DNA from: Treponema sp.
GTDB lineage: Bacteria; Spirochaetota; Spirochaetia; Treponematales; Treponemataceae
NCBI GenBank assembly: GCA_017484285.1
Contig: JAFUTH010000005.1
Coordinates: 124,001-188,000 of the forward strand
Direction: 5' to 3'
Length of the DNA stretch: 64,000 nt
Shown here: in pieces, positions 35,033-43,584 of the stretch
How the letters are laid out: each line of letters begins with the position of its first letter
How positions within the stretch are numbered: position 1 is the first letter of the stretch
Translations under genes and position numbers: made by a program
The notes under the pieces: generated by a model
Database searches by the model: none
The model's input: the letters and a program-made list of their open reading frames with translations, nothing else
What the model was told of the DNA's origin: nothing

Positions 35033-35929
35033 ATGGCACTTTCAATTCGCGAACAATACGCAGACATGTTCAAATCGCTCGCACATGCATCAGTTGCAGC
35101 GGCAAAAATCGACGAGACGAATGTTTATCAAAAAGAGAATCCCCAGACGCGCACATTCATGGACAAGCTCGTCGCGGACAACATGGCTGAGGGAAGCCGG
35201 CTTGAAGGCAAAGAAAACTTCCGCGCTTTTTTGGACGCCGTTAAGGCAGGAAAGCACGGTCTCATTCTTATGGAGCACTACTCAAACACCGACTTGCCCG
35301 CACTCTGCTATCTTTTGGAGCACGATTTGGGCGAGGAAGGCAAAGACCTCTCAAAGCGAATCGTCGCCATCGCGGGAATGAAGCTCAACGAGGCAAATCC
35401 GCTCGTGCGTGCATTCGCCGAAAGCTTTACACGCGTCGTCATTTACCCAACTCGCTCGCTCGACAAAGCCGAAGCAAACGCGCAGTCCGAAGAAGAACGC
35501 CTTGAAGAAGAAAAACGCGCGCGCACCATCAACCTCGCGGCAATGCGCGCTATGGACAAATGCAAGCGCGACGGCGAAGTCATTTTGGTCTTCCCGAGCG
35601 GCACGCGCTATCGCCCCGGACACCCCGAGACAAAACGCGGCTTACGAGAAATCGACTCATACCTTCGCATGTTCGACGTCATGATTCTTGTTACGATTAA
35701 CGGAAGCGCGCTCACGATTGACATGAATAATCCCGACGACATGCTCGCCGATTTGGTTGCGCCTGCCGTTCAGATTTTCGCGGCAAGCCCCGTCATCGAG
35801 TGCAAGCCGTTCCGAAAAGACTACATGGCATCTCTTCCCGCCGATGAAGCTGACCCCAAGCAAAAAATGATTGACCACGTAATGGAGCTGTTTGACGAGC
35901 AGCACGAGCGCATCGAAAAACTTCGTTAG
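35033..35929 (+). CDS. Glycerolipid acyltransferase (PlsC/GPAT-like)
   Basis: A 298-residue protein with the acyltransferase H-x4-D motif in LMEHYSNTDLPAL and the phosphate-binding VFPSGTRYRPG (the FPEGTR motif with Ser for Glu). There is no obvious membrane helix. It probably acylates glycerol-3-phosphate or lysophosphatidate in phospholipid synthesis; sequence layout looks closer to soluble glycerol-3-phosphate acyltransferases than to membrane PlsC, but I cannot settle this. AGAGG lies 6 nt before the ATG. It is convergent with the TPR gene, overlapping by 4 nt. Confidence 0.75.
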   Translation: MALSIREQYADMFKSLAHASVAAAKIDETNVYQKENPQTRTFMDKLVADNMAEGSRLEGKENFRAFLDAVKAGKHGLILMEHYSNTDLPALCYLLEHDLGEEGKDLSKRIVAIAGMKLNEANPLVRAFAESFTRVVIYPTRSLDKAEANAQSEEERLEEEKRARTINLAAMRAMDKCKRDGEVILVFPSGTRYRPGHPETKRGLREIDSYLRMFDVMILVTINGSALTIDMNNPDDMLADLVAPAVQIFAASPVIECKPFRKDYMASLPADEADPKQKMIDHVMELFDEQHERIEKLR

Positions 35930-37257
35930 TTTGAGTCCACCTTCTTAAGGATTCTGACGAGACCTTCTTTTTCAACCAAATCAATCGGTCGACCTTCCGC
36001 GTAGCGTTTTGCCTCATCGCTGTACACACCTGCGGTGATACAAATGCCGCGGTCCGCCTTTGTCTCGGTGACCTTTGCATGAAAATCACGGATATACAAA
36101 TCTGAAATAACGCTCGTGCTTCGGTAGAATCGGAACACATGCACTTCTTCAGAACGAACGAATTCAATGTTCATCAGAATTTCAATATTCTCTGGTGTAA
36201 CGGAAATATCGACAATCTTTGCAACTGCCCGCTGATAATATTTTACGACAATTCGGCGACACAATGCGACAAAATCACTTGAGCCAGCCATCAAATAGGT
36301 TTGAAGATTGCGGTTCTGATTCAACTCTGAGTATCGCGCAAGCAATTGCGGGACATCTTTATACTGAGGATTCATCGCCTGAATTTCAGTCAAACAGCCA
36401 ATGCCTTTTGCGATTGATTTGAGCGCAAAATACGCATTTGCAAGTCGATAGCGTGTTTCAATCGCGATGTCAGGCGTCGCATTCTGATGTTTCAATCCAA
36501 TCTCAAAATCTTGAATCGCTTTATCAGGCTGGTTTATTTTTAGATGAAACATTCCAGCGGCAAGGCAAGCTCTCGCCCCGAATTCTGGATCTGGACGCAA
36601 ATGCATGAATACTTTTATCGCCTTATCACCGTAGCCACTTTCATTCATAGCGTCCGCCATAGAGAAAAGCGCTTCTTTGTTCTCGGGATTTTCATCGAGC
36701 GCACGCTTTAGATACGGCAAGCTCTCTTTGTAATGCTTCGCTTTGTATAAAGACAGACCGAGCGGAGAATTGACGTTTGATGCCTCCGGATGCATGATAA
36801 TGACTTTCTTGAACATAGGAACAGCTTTTTCAAATTCATTGTTTTTGTAGAGCGCAAGTCCTAAATAGTAATTCACCTCATAATCATTCGGATTGATAGT
36901 ATGCGCAGCGGTCAAACCGCGAAACGAATCGGGGATTTTATTCAGTTTGACCGCGCAAATTCCCTGTCGCAACGCTGCTTTAAACGGAGAAATTTCTTTG
37001 TGGGCAGGAGCAACGCTCATTTGCGTCTCATAAATCGGATACGCTTTGTCCCAAGCGCGTTCGTTGTAATACAAATCGCCAAGCGAAATAAGAGCGTCCG
37101 GATTGTGTGGATCCTGCGCAAGTTTTCGAGTAGCATCACGCAAAATTTGGGCACGGCTTTTCTGCTTGCCTTTTTTTCCGCCTTTTTTTCGAGTAGTAAA
37201 AGAGATGACAATCGCGCCGAACGCAACAATGATAACTACAGCAATTAAAGTACTCAT
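35926..37257 (-). CDS. Membrane-anchored TPR protein with Mrr-like C-terminal domain
   Basis: A 443-residue protein with an N-terminal membrane helix (LIAVVIIVAFGAIVISF), then a basic linker and a run of TPR-like repeats (NPDALISLGDLYYNERAWDKA, NYYLGLALYKNNEFEKAVPMF and others) to about residue 310. The last ~100 residues look like the restriction-endonuclease fold seen in Mrr (VTETKADRGICITAGVYSDEAKRYAEGRPIDL then GLVRIL), where the first part carries the Lys/Gln of the active site. The acidic active-site residues are not obvious, so catalysis is doubtful. A GATAAT -10 box ends 9 nt before the ATG. Confidence 0.75.
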   Translation of the reverse strand: MSTLIAVVIIVAFGAIVISFTTRKKGGKKGKQKSRAQILRDATRKLAQDPHNPDALISLGDLYYNERAWDKAYPIYETQMSVAPAHKEISPFKAALRQGICAVKLNKIPDSFRGLTAAHTINPNDYEVNYYLGLALYKNNEFEKAVPMFKKVIIMHPEASNVNSPLGLSLYKAKHYKESLPYLKRALDENPENKEALFSMADAMNESGYGDKAIKVFMHLRPDPEFGARACLAAGMFHLKINQPDKAIQDFEIGLKHQNATPDIAIETRYRLANAYFALKSIAKGIGCLTEIQAMNPQYKDVPQLLARYSELNQNRNLQTYLMAGSSDFVALCRRIVVKYYQRAVAKIVDISVTPENIEILMNIEFVRSEEVHVFRFYRSTSVISDLYIRDFHAKVTETKADRGICITAGVYSDEAKRYAEGRPIDLVEKEGLVRILKKVDSN

Positions 37258-37284
37258 ACCGTGCCTATTATCGGCAGAATTCCG

Positions 37285-38454
37285 CTATTTCTTCAATTCC
37301 CCGACAAATTCCGCGATTCTGTCGAGCGCGGTTTTGATTTTGTCGATTGAAGTGGCGTAACAACAGCGGATGTGACCTTCACCGCCTTCCCCGAACACGC
37401 TTCCCGGAACGACGGCGACATTGTGCTTTTGGAAAAGCTGCGTGGCGAATTCCTCGCTTGAAATGCTTAAGTTTTTGATGCTTGGAAACATGTAGAACGC
37501 GCCCGTCGGCTCTGGAACTTCCAAACCCATGTCCGAGAACGCCTTGTACATGAGATTTCGCCGCTGCTGGTAGGAAATGCGCATTTTTTCGACATCTTTC
37601 CAACCGTGGCGCAAGCCTTCAACCGCCGCGTACTGGCTGAAAATCGGCGCACAGATTGTGTTGTAGCCGTGCAATTTTACGATTTGCGCCAAAACTTCGG
37701 CAGGGGCGGCAATGTAGCCGATTCGCCAGCCCGTCATCGCGAATGATTTTGAAAATCCGTTCAGAATGATTGCGTAGTCCTTCATTTCGGGGAATGAGCC
37801 GATTGAAACATGCTCGTTTCCGTCGTAGGCAAGTTCGCAGTAAATTTCGTCTGAAATGCACCAAATCTGATTCTTCGCGACCACTTTGGCGATTTTTTCT
37901 AATTCTGACTTTGGAATCATCGTGCCTGTGGGGTTGTTCGGCGAGCACATCATCACCGCTTTTGTTTTGGGTGTGATTGCTTTTTCAATCTGCTCGGCGG
38001 TGGGATAAAATCCGTTCACGCTCGTGTCAATCGGCACGACTTTTGCCTGCGTAAGCTCGGCAAGCGGCGTGTAGTTCACATAGCACGGCTGAACGACGAT
38101 GATTTCATCTCCAGGATTTAAAATCGCTCGCAAAACCGCGTCAACGCCCTCACTCGCACCCACGGTAATCAAAATTTCGTTCTTCGGGTTGTAATAGAGA
38201 TTGTACCGCTCCATGTATTTGGCGATTTCTTCGCGGAGTTCAATTAAGCCCCAGTTTGAAGTGTAGGAAGTGTGCCCTTTTTCAAGATGATAGTAGGCTT
38301 CTTCGCGGATAACCCACGGCGTGGGGAAATCAGGCTCGCCCACCGAAAGAGAAATTACATCGTCATGCCCAATGAGCATCTCAAAAAACTTACGGATGCC
38401 ACTCGGCGGAATATTCTGCATTGATTTTGAAAGTCTATCTTCTCGTGTGTTCAT
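37285..38454 (-). CDS. PLP-dependent class I/II aminotransferase
   Basis: A 389-residue fold-type I aminotransferase close to the aspartate/aromatic (PatA/AspB-like) group. Motifs are SVGEPDFPTPWVIREEA, MCSPNNPTG, the Asp/Tyr strand (WCISDEIYCELAYDG) and the Schiff-base Lys in NGFSKSFAMTGWRIGY; the substrate-carboxylate Arg is near the C-terminus (GEGHIRCCYA). The start codon overlaps the stop of the upstream Lrp-type gene by one base, a common pairing of amino acid enzyme and its regulator. The exact substrate cannot be read. Confidence 0.9.
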   Translation of the reverse strand: MNTREDRLSKSMQNIPPSGIRKFFEMLIGHDDVISLSVGEPDFPTPWVIREEAYYHLEKGHTSYTSNWGLIELREEIAKYMERYNLYYNPKNEILITVGASEGVDAVLRAILNPGDEIIVVQPCYVNYTPLAELTQAKVVPIDTSVNGFYPTAEQIEKAITPKTKAVMMCSPNNPTGTMIPKSELEKIAKVVAKNQIWCISDEIYCELAYDGNEHVSIGSFPEMKDYAIILNGFSKSFAMTGWRIGYIAAPAEVLAQIVKLHGYNTICAPIFSQYAAVEGLRHGWKDVEKMRISYQQRRNLMYKAFSDMGLEVPEPTGAFYMFPSIKNLSISSEEFATQLFQKHNVAVVPGSVFGEGGEGHIRCCYATSIDKIKTALDRIAEFVGELKK

Positions 38455-38948
38455 TACGCCATGACTCCTTCGCGGCGGTCGCTTTCGTCCTCGACATAGA
38501 GGACATCATTTTCTTTGTAGGTTTTGAGCAAAAAGTGCGTTTTGGTTGAGCGAACGCCTTCAAGCGTGGAGAGTTTTTGCGCCACGAAGAGCGCGACTTC
38601 ACGCAAATCATCGCCCTCAATCACGACCTTCAAATCGTAGCCACCGCTCATAAGGTAGAGCGACTTGACCTGCGGGAAGCGATAGATTCGTTCGGCAAGC
38701 GCGTCAAATCCGTGCTCGCGCTCGGGCTGGCACTGAATCTCGATTTCGGCGCGAACCTTGTCCTTCGCATTGCTGTCTTTTTCGGGATTCACAATGGCGG
38801 CGTATTTTAAGATAATTCCCTCGTCTTCAAGCGACTTGATAATCGCCTTGACCTCATCGGCGGATTTTTTCGTCATCGCCGAAATGTCTTCAACACTAAG
38901 ACGCGCATTTTCGCGCAACAAATCAAGAATCTCTTCCTTTCCGTCCAT
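38454..38948 (-). CDS. Lrp/AsnC-family transcriptional regulator
   Basis: A 164-residue protein: winged helix at the N-terminus (ILDLLRENARLSVEDISAMT, then VKAIIKSLEDEGIILKYAAI) and a RAM/AsnC ligand-binding domain (FDALAERIYRFPQVKSLYLMSGGYDLKVVIEG) with the Gly-Gly-Tyr-Asp signature. It is translationally coupled to the downstream aminotransferase gene, suggesting it senses an amino acid made or used by that enzyme. A GGAG precedes the start. hisB ends nearby on the same strand but is upstream in transcription. Confidence 0.92.
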   Translation of the reverse strand: MDGKEEILDLLRENARLSVEDISAMTKKSADEVKAIIKSLEDEGIILKYAAIVNPEKDSNAKDKVRAEIEIQCQPEREHGFDALAERIYRFPQVKSLYLMSGGYDLKVVIEGDDLREVALFVAQKLSTLEGVRSTKTHFLLKTYKENDVLYVEDESDRREGVMA

Positions 38949-38964
38949 AATTTACTCCTTTATT

Positions 38965-39579
38965 TTACACAATCGTGCCTTTTGTGCTCGGCACTTCGCC
39001 GTTGCGCCGCGGGTCGATTTCGACGGCACTGCGGATTGCGCGCGCGGCGGCTTTGAACAAGCCTTCCATTTTGTGATGGTCGCTTCTGCCGCGAATCGTG
39101 TCCAAGTGCAGGTTGCATTTTGCCGCCTGCACAAAGCCGTTCCAAAAGTCCTCAAAGCAATCGGTCTGAAACGTGCCTTCCTTGCCGTCCTGCACGCTCA
39201 CGAGCGGAATTCCCGTAAGCTCGGCATTGCAGACCAAGAACGGTCGCCCACCAAAATCAACTGCCGCACGGAGCAGAGCTTCGTCCATCGGGTAAAGGAA
39301 CGAGCCGCTTCGGAAAATTCCCGCACAATCGCCGAGAGCCTTTGCAAAGCACTGCCCCAAAACGATTCCTGTGTCTTCAATCGTGTGGTGCTGGTCAACT
39401 TCAAGGTCGCCTTTAATCGTTCCCGAAAGGTCAAAAAGCCCGTGCTTGCAGAACGAGCGGAGCATGTGGTCAAAAAATCCAATCGGATTCTCCACCGAAC
39501 ACTTGCCCGTTCCGTCAAGATTGAGTGTAAGCGAAATCTGAGTCTCGCCAGTTTTTCGTTCGATAGTCGCTATTCGCAT
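38965..39579 (-). CDS. hisB: Imidazoleglycerol-phosphate dehydratase
   Basis: A 204-residue single-function HisB (no phosphatase domain) for the sixth step of histidine synthesis. Metal-binding motifs are DQHHTIEDTGI and DHHKMEGLFKA, and the N-terminal RKTGETQI is typical. AGGA stands 6 nt before the ATG. It lies on the same strand as hisG, about 510 bp downstream of it, with a GxxExxY element inserted between. Histidine is thus both made (hisB, hisG) and perhaps degraded (hutH) by this organism. Confidence 0.95.
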   Translation of the reverse strand: MRIATIERKTGETQISLTLNLDGTGKCSVENPIGFFDHMLRSFCKHGLFDLSGTIKGDLEVDQHHTIEDTGIVLGQCFAKALGDCAGIFRSGSFLYPMDEALLRAAVDFGGRPFLVCNAELTGIPLVSVQDGKEGTFQTDCFEDFWNGFVQAAKCNLHLDTIRGRSDHHKMEGLFKAAARAIRSAVEIDPRRNGEVPSTKGTIV

Positions 39580-39613
39580 TTAAATTCCTCACAGAGAGCA
39601 CAGAATTTTTATC

Positions 39614-40092
39614 CACAGATTAACACAGATTATCACAGATTCTAAGTTTAATGTAATACATATTATAAAACATATCGTTTATAATACAAACTTTTTGTCC
39701 CAAAATTTAGTAATAATCCTTTCTTTAATCTAGATGCTTTTAAATAATTTATGATTTGCGATTCTTCAGTTCCTGATAATTTTGTCAAAGCCTTTAATTC
39801 AACAATTATCGAACCAAAGCAAACAAAATCTGCCTTATAATAAGAATCTAGCTCCACCCCAGAATAAAAAATTGGTAGTCTTTTTTCTCTTTCATAGGGA
39901 ATATTTTGTTTTTTAAATTCAACCTCTAAGGCATCCTGATAAACAGCTTCAAGGAATCCAGCTTTCAATTCAGAGTGAACTTTCATAGCCGCTCCGATTA
40001 TTGCATAAGTTTCAGAGTCCTTGTCATTCTCCATCAAAAAATCTCCGTTCTATAATCTTAATAATCTGTGGAAATCTGTGCCTATCTGTGGA
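39614..40092 (-). mobile_element. GxxExxY element bounded by inverted arrays of 10-bp units
   Basis: The left end holds three tandem 10-bp units (CACAGATTAA, CACAGATTAT, CACAGATTCT) at 39614-39643. The right end holds the inverse series (AATCTGTGGA, AATCTGTGCC, TATCTGTGGA) at 40063-40092. The single gene between them encodes a GxxExxY protein. The block separates hisG, whose stop is only 3 nt away, from hisB. A solo array of the same unit lies after purL at 47620-47649. Confidence 0.65.
39663..40037 (-). CDS. GxxExxY family protein (PD-(D/E)xK nuclease-like)
   Basis: A 124-residue protein with the naming motif in GFLEAVYQDALEVEF (G-x-x-E-x-x-Y) and a nuclease-like pattern ADFVCFGSIIVELKAL (Asp ... 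E-L-K) followed by QIINYLKAS. The fold is predicted to be PD-(D/E)xK; the biochemical role is unknown. Base composition is much more AT-rich than the his genes on either side, and the gene is enclosed by inverted arrays of a 10-bp unit, so it is probably mobile. It may recognise those arrays (inference). Confidence 0.88.
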   Translation of the reverse strand: MMENDKDSETYAIIGAAMKVHSELKAGFLEAVYQDALEVEFKKQNIPYEREKRLPIFYSGVELDSYYKADFVCFGSIIVELKALTKLSGTEESQIINYLKASRLKKGLLLNFGTKSLYYKRYVL

Positions 40093-40095
40093 TTT

Positions 40096-40968
40096 CTACC
40101 TCACAACTTTGCGCAGCGCGTATTCAAGGATGTCCGTTGCGCCCAACGACTGCAATTTGGGAAGCAGCGTGGGAACTTCGCTTTTTTTGACGGCGATTTT
40201 GACTGCGTAGCCGTCGTCACCGAAGAGCGGGCTGACGGTGGGGCTTTTCATTGAGGGAAGAGCCTTGATAAGCCCGTCGAATTTTTCTTTTGAGACATTC
40301 ATTTCGAGCATGACACGACCGCGTGCATTCAAGACTGACTCAAAGAGCATTTTGAGTTCCATGATTTTTTGCTTTTTTGCCGGGTCTTTGAGGGCTTCTT
40401 TTGACGCGTACATTCTTGTGGAACTCGTCATGAGCGTGTCCACAATTTTGAGATTGTTCGCGCGGAGACTAGAGCCGGTTGAAGTGTTGTCAATCAAAAT
40501 CTGCGCGAGAGAATCTTCGTTGTCCTGTACAAAGCCTTCGCTCGTGCCCCAGGTGCGGAAAATCGTGCCGTCAATCTTTTTTTCGCTGAGCCATTTTTTG
40601 CTCAGATTCTGATATTCGGTGGCAATCGTGACTGGCTTCTGCACGAGCGCTTCAAAATCAACCGTGTTCGGGATTGCCGCAACGATTCTAACGGGGTCAA
40701 AACCCAAGTCCATGATTTCTTCAACACCGTCCTGAACGCCGTTCTCATAGACCCAATCTTTGCCAGAGAAACCGACATCAGCCTTGTTTGAGGCGAGCAA
40801 CGCGCTTGCAATCTGCGGCTTTACGACCTGAAACGCCAAATCGTCCTGATTCGTGGTGGGAAAATAGGTGCGCTCCGCCAGTTTGAGGGAAATGCCCACA
40901 TCGCTCAAAAGTTCGTACACAGATTCATAAATTCTGCCTTTTGCCAATAATATTCTGAGTTTGTCCAT
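40096..40968 (-). CDS. hisG: ATP phosphoribosyltransferase, long form
   Basis: A 290-residue long-form HisG, first and feedback-controlled enzyme of histidine synthesis. It starts DKLRILLAKGRIYESVYELL, has the phosphate-binding segment ILIDNTSTGSSLRANN (about 165-180), and a C-terminal ~75-residue ACT-like regulatory domain (SPTVSPLFGDDGYAVKIAV). The ATG at 40968 is preferred, with AAGGA upstream; an in-frame TTG lies two codons earlier. No hisZ is needed for the long form. It is first of the split hisG-hisB unit. Confidence 0.93.
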   Translation of the reverse strand: MDKLRILLAKGRIYESVYELLSDVGISLKLAERTYFPTTNQDDLAFQVVKPQIASALLASNKADVGFSGKDWVYENGVQDGVEEIMDLGFDPVRIVAAIPNTVDFEALVQKPVTIATEYQNLSKKWLSEKKIDGTIFRTWGTSEGFVQDNEDSLAQILIDNTSTGSSLRANNLKIVDTLMTSSTRMYASKEALKDPAKKQKIMELKMLFESVLNARGRVMLEMNVSKEKFDGLIKALPSMKSPTVSPLFGDDGYAVKIAVKKSEVPTLLPKLQSLGATDILEYALRKVVR

Positions 40969-41027
40969 AAACAATAGTCCTTGCTACAATTATTTTTGGA
41001 CAGTATACCAATTTTTTTACAACGCAA

Positions 41028-43502
41028 CTACTCTATTTTGTCGCCGAGATGGGCAATTTCATCAATCGCGTCGGAAATCCCCGCAACGCCCGAATTCGCG
41101 CTCGAAATCTGTGATGAGATTTCAGCAGATGAACGCACTTGGCTCGTGATTGAATCGCGGATTTCCTCGGAAAGTTCGTTGATTTTTTTGATTGCATCTT
41201 CGGTCGTGCGAATAATCTTGTCGGTGTTTTTGGTGTTTTCGTTGTTTTTGAGCACCAGTTCCTGAATGCGGTCAGTGGCATCAACGGTCTGGGCAGCGAG
41301 CACTTTGACTTCTTTTGCGACGACGCTGAATCCCTTTCCCGCCTCGCCCGCATGGCTTGCCTCGATTGACGCGTTCAGAGCGAGCACGTTCGTCGTTTCG
41401 GCGATGTCGCTGATTTGATTGATTGCATTCGTAATCTGCTTGGTGCTTTCGACCAGCTCCTCGATAGCGACTTTTGCCTCGCCCATCATCACACTCGCGT
41501 TCTTTACGGTATTCGCGACGTTCTCGATATTGCCGGAAATCGTTTTGATATTGCCCGTAAATCCGTTCATTGAGTCAGATATTGACGAGATATTTCCCGA
41601 AATCTGTTTTGAAGAACTTGCAATCGCGTCGGCTTTTTCGCTCATCTTGTGCATAACATTTTCGATGGTCGACTTGCTCTTACTTCGCTCCAGCAAAATC
41701 AACGCCCCGTACAGTGAGCTTGAAAGCTGATCGCGCAATGCCGCATAGGAACCACCCGATTGAGGACCTTCCTGAAAAACGATGTAGCCAATCAAAGAAT
41801 CCTGAAAGTGCAGCGACTCCATAATGAGCGAATAGTACGGCGAAATCGGCAAAAACTGGTCGGGGATGATATTCCGCGTGTCAAAGCGAACGCCCTCATC
41901 TTTGAGTTTGATTCGCTCCCCGTCGCGCACTGCCATAATGAGCCGGCTCGTTTTTGGCACTTCAAGATTCTGCGGCGTGAACGTGCAATTGTCGTACAAA
42001 ACCACATACACGCCCGGGATTTTGAGCTTTTTGAGCGATTTTTCGAGAATGTTCATGAGGACAGGAATGTCGTAGCTTGCGAGCAATTCCGAGCTTGTGT
42101 TGCGAAGTTCAGTCTCATAGCGAACATCAGCGAGTGCTTTCTGCTTTTGACCGCGCACATCGTATTCATGAATCAAAACGCGGCACTGCTGAAACAGGTT
42201 TTCGGAAATATGGTCAAAGTACGATTTCGCGATGATTTCCCCCGCCTGTTTTTTGAGCACCGAGATGAAATTCTGCCAGAAACTGAATTCGGTCGAAATT
42301 TTGAGGAATGCATTGAGCAATTTCGTGAATTCTAAGATGAAGACAGAATCCGCGCTTTTGAGCGCAAGCACCGAATCGATGTATGATTGGAGCAATTTTT
42401 CAGTATGAGCCTTGAAGAATTGATCGACTTCGCTCGTTATAGCGCGCTCCTTCGCTATGTATGCAAGGATTTTCTGCGCACACTCAGCCCTCCACGGCGT
42501 TTCAGTAAAAAGACGCGCAATTTCTTGTTTTGATTTTGTTTTTATCGCTTCTGGTGAAAGAGAAGCCGGCTTCTTTCGGAAGAACGATTTTTTTTGCAGT
42601 GCGTCTTCGTCAAAAGCGTCAGAAATTTCGGCGACCGCATTCAGTACCGTCGCTGACTTACAGCCGCATGACTCACCGAGCAAAAGTTGCGTTTCATAGC
42701 GATACTCAAGCGGAATGTTTTCTCCAGAAAGCAGACCGAGCAGCGTAGAAAATGAACGCTCACCGATTCCGAAAAACGGCATTTCGACAGAAGTAATCGG
42801 CGGATTGCACCACGCGGCATCATTCGTACCATTAAAACCGCAGACCGCGACATCATAGGGAACCGTATAGCCCTGCTGAATCAGAAATTCCTGCGCACCA
42901 ATCGCAACGTTATCACCGACACCGACAATCGCCTGAATGTCACGCCCAATTTTCAGCCCCTTTTCGAGGAACGATTTGACCGCCGCCTCGCCGTCGCCAA
43001 GCCCCCAGCCGCCCGGCTCAGAAATCAGCGCATCGTTTACCGAAATACCGTGTTTTCGCAATGAATCAAGATAGCCTTCATACCGCTCCTTTGCATACGC
43101 ATGGGCGACGGGACCACGGATAAACGCAATTTTCTCAAAATGGTGCACGTCAATCAGGTGATCCATCAGTTCCGTCATACCGACCTTACAATCCGCGAAG
43201 ATGACAGGCTTTCCCGGAACTTTGAACGTCATGCAGACGAGCTTCGTTTGATTGAATTTTTTATAAAAATCGATAACATCGTTCGTGACATCAGAAGAAG
43301 CCCATGAGACAACCCCACTGAAGGTCTTATCGTCAATCAGATGATAGATTATTGAACCCGGACCCTTATTCAAAAGCGGACCTCGGAACGTAAGAACGGG
43401 TGTTTGCGCTTTTTCGCATGCAGAAACAAAGCCCTGCCACATATTGATGCCCGTATTGTCGACCAAAGAACGAGTAAGAAACGCGACGGTGTTTTTTCTC
43501 AT
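41028..43502 (-). CDS. Soluble chemoreceptor: LacI-type sugar-binding domain fused to an MCP signalling domain
   Basis: An 824-residue protein with no signal peptide and no membrane helix. Residues about 1-280 are a PBP1/LacI-type ligand-binding domain ([69 protein letters not shown]) without the LacI helix-turn-helix. A ~330-residue helical and GAF-like middle follows. The last ~200 residues are a methyl-accepting chemotaxis signalling domain with the hairpin tip [20 protein letters not shown]. It should report an internal ligand to CheA/CheW (inference). AGGTGA precedes the ATG. It is divergent from purL with an 82-bp gap. Confidence 0.85.
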   Translation of the reverse strand: MRKNTVAFLTRSLVDNTGINMWQGFVSACEKAQTPVLTFRGPLLNKGPGSIIYHLIDDKTFSGVVSWASSDVTNDVIDFYKKFNQTKLVCMTFKVPGKPVIFADCKVGMTELMDHLIDVHHFEKIAFIRGPVAHAYAKERYEGYLDSLRKHGISVNDALISEPGGWGLGDGEAAVKSFLEKGLKIGRDIQAIVGVGDNVAIGAQEFLIQQGYTVPYDVAVCGFNGTNDAAWCNPPITSVEMPFFGIGERSFSTLLGLLSGENIPLEYRYETQLLLGESCGCKSATVLNAVAEISDAFDEDALQKKSFFRKKPASLSPEAIKTKSKQEIARLFTETPWRAECAQKILAYIAKERAITSEVDQFFKAHTEKLLQSYIDSVLALKSADSVFILEFTKLLNAFLKISTEFSFWQNFISVLKKQAGEIIAKSYFDHISENLFQQCRVLIHEYDVRGQKQKALADVRYETELRNTSSELLASYDIPVLMNILEKSLKKLKIPGVYVVLYDNCTFTPQNLEVPKTSRLIMAVRDGERIKLKDEGVRFDTRNIIPDQFLPISPYYSLIMESLHFQDSLIGYIVFQEGPQSGGSYAALRDQLSSSLYGALILLERSKSKSTIENVMHKMSEKADAIASSSKQISGNISSISDSMNGFTGNIKTISGNIENVANTVKNASVMMGEAKVAIEELVESTKQITNAINQISDIAETTNVLALNASIEASHAGEAGKGFSVVAKEVKVLAAQTVDATDRIQELVLKNNENTKNTDKIIRTTEDAIKKINELSEEIRDSITSQVRSSAEISSQISSANSGVAGISDAIDEIAHLGDKIE

Positions 43503-43549
43503 GATTTCACCTCATTTTTCTGAATTACAAAATTATACAACGATAATGA

Positions 43550-43578
43550 TTGAAACTCCACATTCAAACTATTAAAAT
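43550..43578 (+). promoter_or_regulatory. purL promoter giving a leaderless transcript
   Basis: TTGAAA, 17 nt, TAAAAT; the -10 ends 6 nt before the purL ATG. No ribosome-binding site and no purine riboswitch fit in the 82-bp gap. Confidence 0.6.
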
Positions 43579-43584
43579 AATGAA

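Noticed and set aside
39614-40092. Short tandem CACAGATT units as a mini CRISPR array
   Set aside because: Units are 10 bp with no unique spacers, and the two ends are inverted rather than direct repeats.
43503-43584. Purine riboswitch before purL
   Set aside because: The gap is 82 bp, the promoter lies at its very end, and no aptamer-like stems were seen.
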